A stretch of 53,341 nt of DNA from Deltaproteobacteria bacterium (GTDB lineage: Bacteria; Desulfobacterota; Binatia; UBA9968; JAJDTQ01), in NCBI GenBank assembly GCA_028818755.1, contig JAPPNF010000170.1, forward strand, positions 1-53,341, written 5' to 3'. The position numbers were made by a program, and so were the translations under genes. Below are positions 50,243 to 53,341 of the stretch, in pieces (positions within the stretch are counted from its first letter, which is position 1; every line of letters begins with the position of its first letter). A model generated the notes under the pieces. The model saw only the letters and a list, made by a program, of their open reading frames with translations, searched no databases and was not told the DNA's origin.

Positions 50243-50586
50243 GGCAGTCTCACCACCTGTCCGGTCTCGGGGTCCCTGAGCCCGAGACGTCTCCGCGCCA
50301 TGGCCTCCAGGCGCTCGGGCGCGGTCAGGGTCGCCAACTCCAGCTTGAGCTCGCGATTCGCCTGCTCCAACCGGCGCTCCAGCTTGGCGCCGGTGGAGAG
50401 CACGTACCCGAGCTGCACGACGCGCAGGCGCTGCCACACCAGCAACAGGGCCAACGCCACCAGGAGGCAACTCAGCACCACGGGCAACAGCGCGCCTCGG
50501 CGTCCTTCCGTGGGCGCCGCGTCGGCTACCTGCTGGTTGTCGAGAACGCCTGCCCCATTGGCGGGTTCTCGCCGGGAAAACAGCAT
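50239..50586 (-). CDS. ftsL: Cell division protein FtsL
   Basis: 115 residues from the ATG preceded by GAGGAGGGG, by far the best Shine-Dalgarno here; a GTG/ATG 18 codons upstream overlapping rsmH would give 133. Topology is a short cytoplasmic N-terminus, one membrane helix (LLPVVLSCLLVALALLLVWQ), then a coiled-coil-like segment (LERRLEQANRELKLELATL) and ERLEAMARRRLGLRDPE. Position between rsmH and ftsI is diagnostic; sequence conservation in the family is low. Confidence 0.9.
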   Translation of the reverse strand: MLFSRREPANGAGVLDNQQVADAAPTEGRRGALLPVVLSCLLVALALLLVWQRLRVVQLGYVLSTGAKLERRLEQANRELKLELATLTAPERLEAMARRRLGLRDPETGQVVRLP

Positions 50587-50636
50587 TTTCCCCTCCTCAT
50601 CCGCGCGGGCGGAGCGCATCACGCGGGCGGAGTTCA

Positions 50637-51590
50637 TCACACCCTTTCAACCGCCCGAAGCCGGGCCGAGCGTGCCCTGGGATTGACCCGGACCTCCTCC
50701 TCGCTCGGCACCCGCGGTCTTTTCGTGATGGCGGTGGCCTTGCGGGCCCAACCGCAGACGCAGGCGGGCACGCGCGGGGGACAGACACAATCGAGTCCCC
50801 AGCGGCGAAACGCACGCTTGACCAGACGGTCCTCCAGCGAGTGGAACGAAATGATCACCAGGCGCCCCTTGGCGCACAACAACTCGTACGCCGACTCGAG
50901 AAACGTCTCGAGACTCTCCAGTTCGCGGTTCACCGCGATGCGCACCGCCTGAAACGTCCGGGTGGCGGGATGGGTCGCGGGCCTGCCGGCCTTCCGCGCC
51001 CGCCGGAGCGAACCGCCCATGGCCCGGGCCACCGTCTCGGCAAGCTGCCGCGTCGAGTCGATGGCCTCCTCCCGGCGGCGGGCGTCGATGGCCGAGGCGA
51101 TCCGGCGCGCCCGCGGCTCTTCACCGAAGTCGCGGATAATCCTCTCCAGCTCGACCACCGGCAGGCTGTTCACCAGTTCATGCGCGTCCACCGGACGGCG
51201 GCGGTCCATGCGCATGTCCAGTCTGGCGTCGCTCTGGAAACCGAATCCGCGTTCCGGCGTATCGAGTTGGTGGGAAGACAGCCCCAGGTCAAGCAGCAAG
51301 CCGTCCACGCCTGGCCAACCCACTTCGTCCAAGACCTCCCGCGCCCGGTCGAACCCCGACCGGCGCAACGTTACCCGCTCGCCGAAACGGTCCAGGGCGC
51401 GTCCGGCGGCGGCAATCGCCTGGTCGTCGCAATCCAGCCCCAGAAGGGTGCCGTCAGGGGACGACAGGCGCAGGATCTCTCCCGCGTGTCCGCCTCCCCC
51501 CACGGTTGCGTCGAGATACCTTCGCGCCGGCTTCGGCGCGAGGATCTCGAGCACCTCGCGAAGCATCACGGGCTGGTGTGCATAGCTCAT
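50637..51590 (-). CDS. rsmH: 16S rRNA m4C1402 methyltransferase RsmH
   Basis: 317 residues. SAM-binding and family motifs are HQPVMLREVLEIL, YLDATVGGGGHAGEIL, LLDLGLSSHQLDTPERGFGF, DARLDMRMD, ARTFQAVRIAVNRELESLE (read as TRTFQAVRIAVNRELESLE) and ISFHSLEDRLVKRAFR. It methylates N4 of C1402 in the 16S rRNA decoding site. It usually follows mraZ directly; here a STAS gene lies between, ending 12 bases before rsmH. Confidence 0.97.
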   Translation of the reverse strand: MSYAHQPVMLREVLEILAPKPARRYLDATVGGGGHAGEILRLSSPDGTLLGLDCDDQAIAAAGRALDRFGERVTLRRSGFDRAREVLDEVGWPGVDGLLLDLGLSSHQLDTPERGFGFQSDARLDMRMDRRRPVDAHELVNSLPVVELERIIRDFGEEPRARRIASAIDARRREEAIDSTRQLAETVARAMGGSLRRARKAGRPATHPATRTFQAVRIAVNRELESLETFLESAYELLCAKGRLVIISFHSLEDRLVKRAFRRWGLDCVCPPRVPACVCGWARKATAITKRPRVPSEEEVRVNPRARSARLRAVERV

Positions 51591-51602
51591 GCGACCGGTA
51601 TT

Positions 51603-51971
51603 TCAGTGACAGGTAGCCGCGCCCTCCCAATCGTCGTCGAAGCTCTCGATGGCTTCGTCCAGGGATGCGTAGAACTCGAAGACCCCGTCCATGCCCACGA
51701 CGCGGAATATGTCCTTCAGATGGGGGTGCATGCCCGAGAGCTTCAGGTCGCCGTTCATCTCGCGCAACAGCCTCAGGCGGTCAAGCAACACGCCGATGCT
51801 CAGGTAGTTGATGTGGTCGACCGCCTTGAGATTCAGAACGACCTTGAGACGCTCCTTCTCGATCAGGCCTCCGATCAGGTCCTTGATTCGCACCATTTCG
51901 CGAAGGTCGATATCGCCGTTGACGTCGATCACGGCAATATCCTGAATGGGCTTCCTGTCGAGTCCGATCAT
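51603..51971 (-). CDS. STAS-domain protein (anti-sigma-factor-antagonist-like) inside the dcw cluster
   Basis: 122 residues forming one STAS domain: IAVIDVNGDIDLREMVRIKD, VVLNLKAVDHINYLSIGVLL (about 44-63), NGDLKLSGMHPHLKDIFRVV and GVFEFYASLDEAIESF. In classical anti-anti-sigma factors the loop before GVLL reads D-S-S/T-G; here it is NYLSIG, so the usual phospho-acceptor position is altered, although S58 lies nearby. It is located between mraZ and rsmH with short gaps (33 and 12 bases), so it should be co-expressed with division genes. Its partner kinase or sigma factor is not in the window. Confidence 0.85.
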   Translation of the reverse strand: MIGLDRKPIQDIAVIDVNGDIDLREMVRIKDLIGGLIEKERLKVVLNLKAVDHINYLSIGVLLDRLRLLREMNGDLKLSGMHPHLKDIFRVVGMDGVFEFYASLDEAIESFDDDWEGAATCH

Positions 51972-52004
51972 GGATCGCTCCTTTCTTCCGGCGCCCCCTC
52001 GGCA

Positions 52005-52457
52005 CTACAAGCCCAGGTCCGAGAACGAATCCGGATCTTCCATGAGTTGCTCCTCGGCCTCCGTAAACACCGTGTCCCAGGCGTCCTTGTCCCAGATGCG
52101 AAACTTCTCCCCGGCCGATACCAGCATCACGTCACGTTTGAGGTCGGCGTACTTGCGCAACGTGGGCGGGATGAGGATGCGGCCGTGAGGGTCCACGGCA
52201 CATTCCGTCGCCCCGCCGAGGTAGTAGGTCTGAAACCGCACCATCCGCGCATCGAACTTGGGCCTCTGGCGAACCGCCTCCTCCAGGGCCAGCCACTCGT
52301 CCAGCGGATAGACGTCCAGGCAGCGCTTGGAGCTGACGACGAAATTTGTGATAATGAGGCGTTCGTCGCCTTTGCCCAGGAGGACTTCGCGATACTTGGC
52401 CGGAATGCTCAGGCGACCCTTGGTATCGACCGTATGCTCGTATCTGCCGCGAAACAT
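52005..52457 (-). CDS. mraZ: Transcriptional regulator MraZ
   Basis: 150 residues with two SpoVT/AbrB-like half-domains: MFRGRYEHTVDTKGRLSIPA (1-20) and ATECAVDPHGRILIPPTLRK. MraZ binds repeats in its own promoter and controls the dcw operon. The ATG at MFRGRY is used; an upstream in-frame start would add 8 residues and cover the operator. The MraZ box lies 29-53 bases upstream. Confidence 0.97.
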   Translation of the reverse strand: MFRGRYEHTVDTKGRLSIPAKYREVLLGKGDERLIITNFVVSSKRCLDVYPLDEWLALEEAVRQRPKFDARMVRFQTYYLGGATECAVDPHGRILIPPTLRKYADLKRDVMLVSAGEKFRIWDKDAWDTVFTEAEEQLMEDPDSFSDLGL

Positions 52458-52485
52458 GCCTAACGCCCTACCGTCTGGCACTACG

Positions 52486-52510
52486 TGGGAATTTATCCCA
52501 CTTTATCCCA
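52486..52510 (-). promoter_or_regulatory. MraZ-box operator upstream of mraZ
   Basis: On the minus strand TGGGATAAAG and TGGGATAAAT are direct repeats with a 10-base period (cores at 52506-52510 and 52496-52500), followed by an inverted TCCCA at 52486-52490. MraZ is known to bind TGGGA-type repeats with this spacing. The site is just downstream of the -10 box, so binding would block transcription of the cluster. Confidence 0.8.
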
Positions 52511-52519
52511 CATCCGGGG

Positions 52520-52549
52520 AATATAGCCAGACCGTTTGACCCGTGTCAA
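52520..52549 (-). promoter_or_regulatory. Sigma70-like promoter of the dcw operon
   Basis: On the minus strand TTGACA (perfect -35) and TATATT (-10, 5 of 6) are separated by 18 bases. The expected start of transcription falls at the MraZ box. It would drive mraZ and the tightly packed genes after it. Confidence 0.85.
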
Positions 52550-52766
52550 CACAAAAACGTCATATTTCGGGCGAGGAATATGGCGGCCAAATCCGCAAAA
52601 AATCGCGGCTTTGTCTACATCTGGTTGTAGATGGCCGGGGGCGGGCGGTTGGACTACAAGATGTGGGTCCGTGTAGGCGGCGGCACGGGTCGCTCCCGAC
52701 ACGGTGTGAAAAGGGCCGGATCCAGTGGAAAGATGGATGAGGTCAGGTATTTCGGAGGGATGGGGC
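52550..52766. other. Intergenic region between rnpB and the dcw promoter
   Basis: 217 bases with no convincing gene. On the minus strand CTACA-ACCAGA-TGTAG and CCGC-GATTTTTT-GCGG are small hairpins that could help end the rnpB transcript; the second has its T-run in the loop and not after the stem, so it is not a standard terminator. Confidence 0.5.
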
Positions 52767-53139
52767 CAGCGGATCGTTAAGCCGGATTCTGTTCTGCTTC
52801 CCAACAGGAAGCGGGACGGTCATTCATCTTGCCCCGTGATTGCTCGCGGGGTCCAGCGACCTTACCCGAGGGTTCCAGGCGGACGACCCAACCCTCCTAT
52901 TTGGTCTTGCTCCGGGTGGGGTTTACCATGCGCCCGCCATCACTGGCGGACCGGTGAGCTCTTACCTCGCCTTTTCAACCTTACCCGCCGGTCCGGTTCG
53001 ACCGGGATCCGCCGGGCGGTATGTTTTCTGTGGCACTTTCCCCCGATCGCTCGAGGCCGCCGTTAACGGCCACCCTGTCCTGTGGAGTCCGGACTTTCCT
53101 CCTCCGCGACGAACGCGGAAGCGACCGTCTGATCCGCTG
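52767..53139 (-). ncRNA. rnpB: RNase P RNA (bacterial type A-like)
   Basis: The P1 helix is exact: 5' CAGCGGATC (from 53139) pairs with GATCCGCTG at 52767-52775. Conserved core sequences follow on the minus strand: GAGGAAAGTCCGGACTCC, ACAGGACAGGGTGGCCGTTA, GGTAAACCCCACCCGGAGCA and the 3' segment CAGAATCCGGCTTA. The length of ~373 nt fits. It is the catalytic RNA that matures tRNA 5' ends. I could not place its promoter. Confidence 0.95.
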
Positions 53140-53226
53140 TGCCCGGATTCAGTTTCGCGGTTACACGGTGACGTTGCAACCCTTGGCGGCGGTCAACGTC
53201 GATTTATTGCGGCCCGTCCCAGTGTC

Positions 53227-53341
53227 GGGGGGGGGGGGGAAAAAAAATTTTTTTTTTTTTGGGGGCCCAAACAGGGGGGGGGGGGGGGGTTTTTTTGGTG
53301 GCTGTTGTGTTGTGGGGGGGGGGGTATCGGGGGGGGGGGGG
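53227..53341. other. Low-complexity homopolymer tail (probable sequencing or assembly artefact)
   Basis: Long runs of G, A and T (for example 13 G, 8 A, 12 T, 17 G) replace normal composition to the last base. This is typical of failed base calling at a contig end. Nothing biological should be read from it. Confidence 0.85.

Noticed and set aside
48359..50686. 775-codon open frame antisense to ftsI and ftsL
   Set aside because: Composition is typical of complement-strand translation of GC-rich genes, and it crosses gene boundaries.
53200..53226. Possible further terminus of the palindromic element (CCCGTCCCAGTGTC)
   Set aside because: The match to TAGTGTCCCGTC is only in rearranged order and it abuts low-quality sequence.

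Overview
The window is GC-rich, gene-dense bacterial DNA. It holds a nearly complete division/cell-wall (dcw) cluster, smpB-ssrA, a type-A-like RNase P RNA, a SurA-type chaperone and an LpxL-type acyltransferase. This is a Gram-negative (diderm) chromosome. The mraZ-STAS-rsmH start of the dcw cluster and several tripartite tricarboxylate transporter (TTT) genes would fit a deltaproteobacterial-grade or environmental MAG lineage such as Binatota, Tectomicrobia or Rokubacteria. That placement is inference only. The last ~115 bases are homopolymer noise, so this is probably a contig end.

Layout. (1) 1-3491, plus strand: a bicupin protein, a periplasmic-binding-fold protein without a signal peptide, and a LuxR-type regulator. 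(2) 3501-14336, minus strand: a catabolic and uptake operon, in transcription order UbiD-family decarboxylase, crotonase, acyl/aryl-CoA ligase, two TTT substrate-binding proteins, a TctA-TctB fusion, and separate TctA and TctB. It looks built to import and activate or decarboxylate a carboxylate, perhaps aromatic. (3) 14487-28032, plus strand: mfd, surA-like, pdxA, a uvrA lacking the insertion domain, two cysteine desulfurases around an A-type Fe-S carrier, an LpxL-like acyltransferase with an altered catalytic motif, an SDR and an exported msrA. (4) 28118-33449, minus strand: ssrA, smpB, panC, panB (behind a promoter, structured leader and terminator), gshA and mtnA. (5) 33738-52549, minus strand: ftsZ, ftsA, ftsQ, ddl, murB, murC, murG, ftsW, murD, mraY, murF, murE, ftsI, ftsL, rsmH, a STAS protein and mraZ, preceded by a MraZ-box operator and a sigma70-like promoter. 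(6) 52767-53139: rnpB.

The most unusual thing is a family of 163-bp palindromic elements: two full copies, one copy cut by the window start, and one solo end. Each full copy has 31-bp terminal arms around a 101-bp core. The arm sequences differ strongly between copies but stay complementary within a copy, with covarying pairs and G-U-type mismatches in one orientation, as expected for a folded nucleic acid. The copy at the ddl-ftsQ junction has split the two genes. Removing it while keeping one TA restores an in-frame ftsQ ATG, with a strong Shine-Dalgarno, overlapping the ddl stop. In the present sequence the element supplies a new Shine-Dalgarno and GTG start for ftsQ, and a 47-codon frame from the old ATG ends exactly on that new Shine-Dalgarno.
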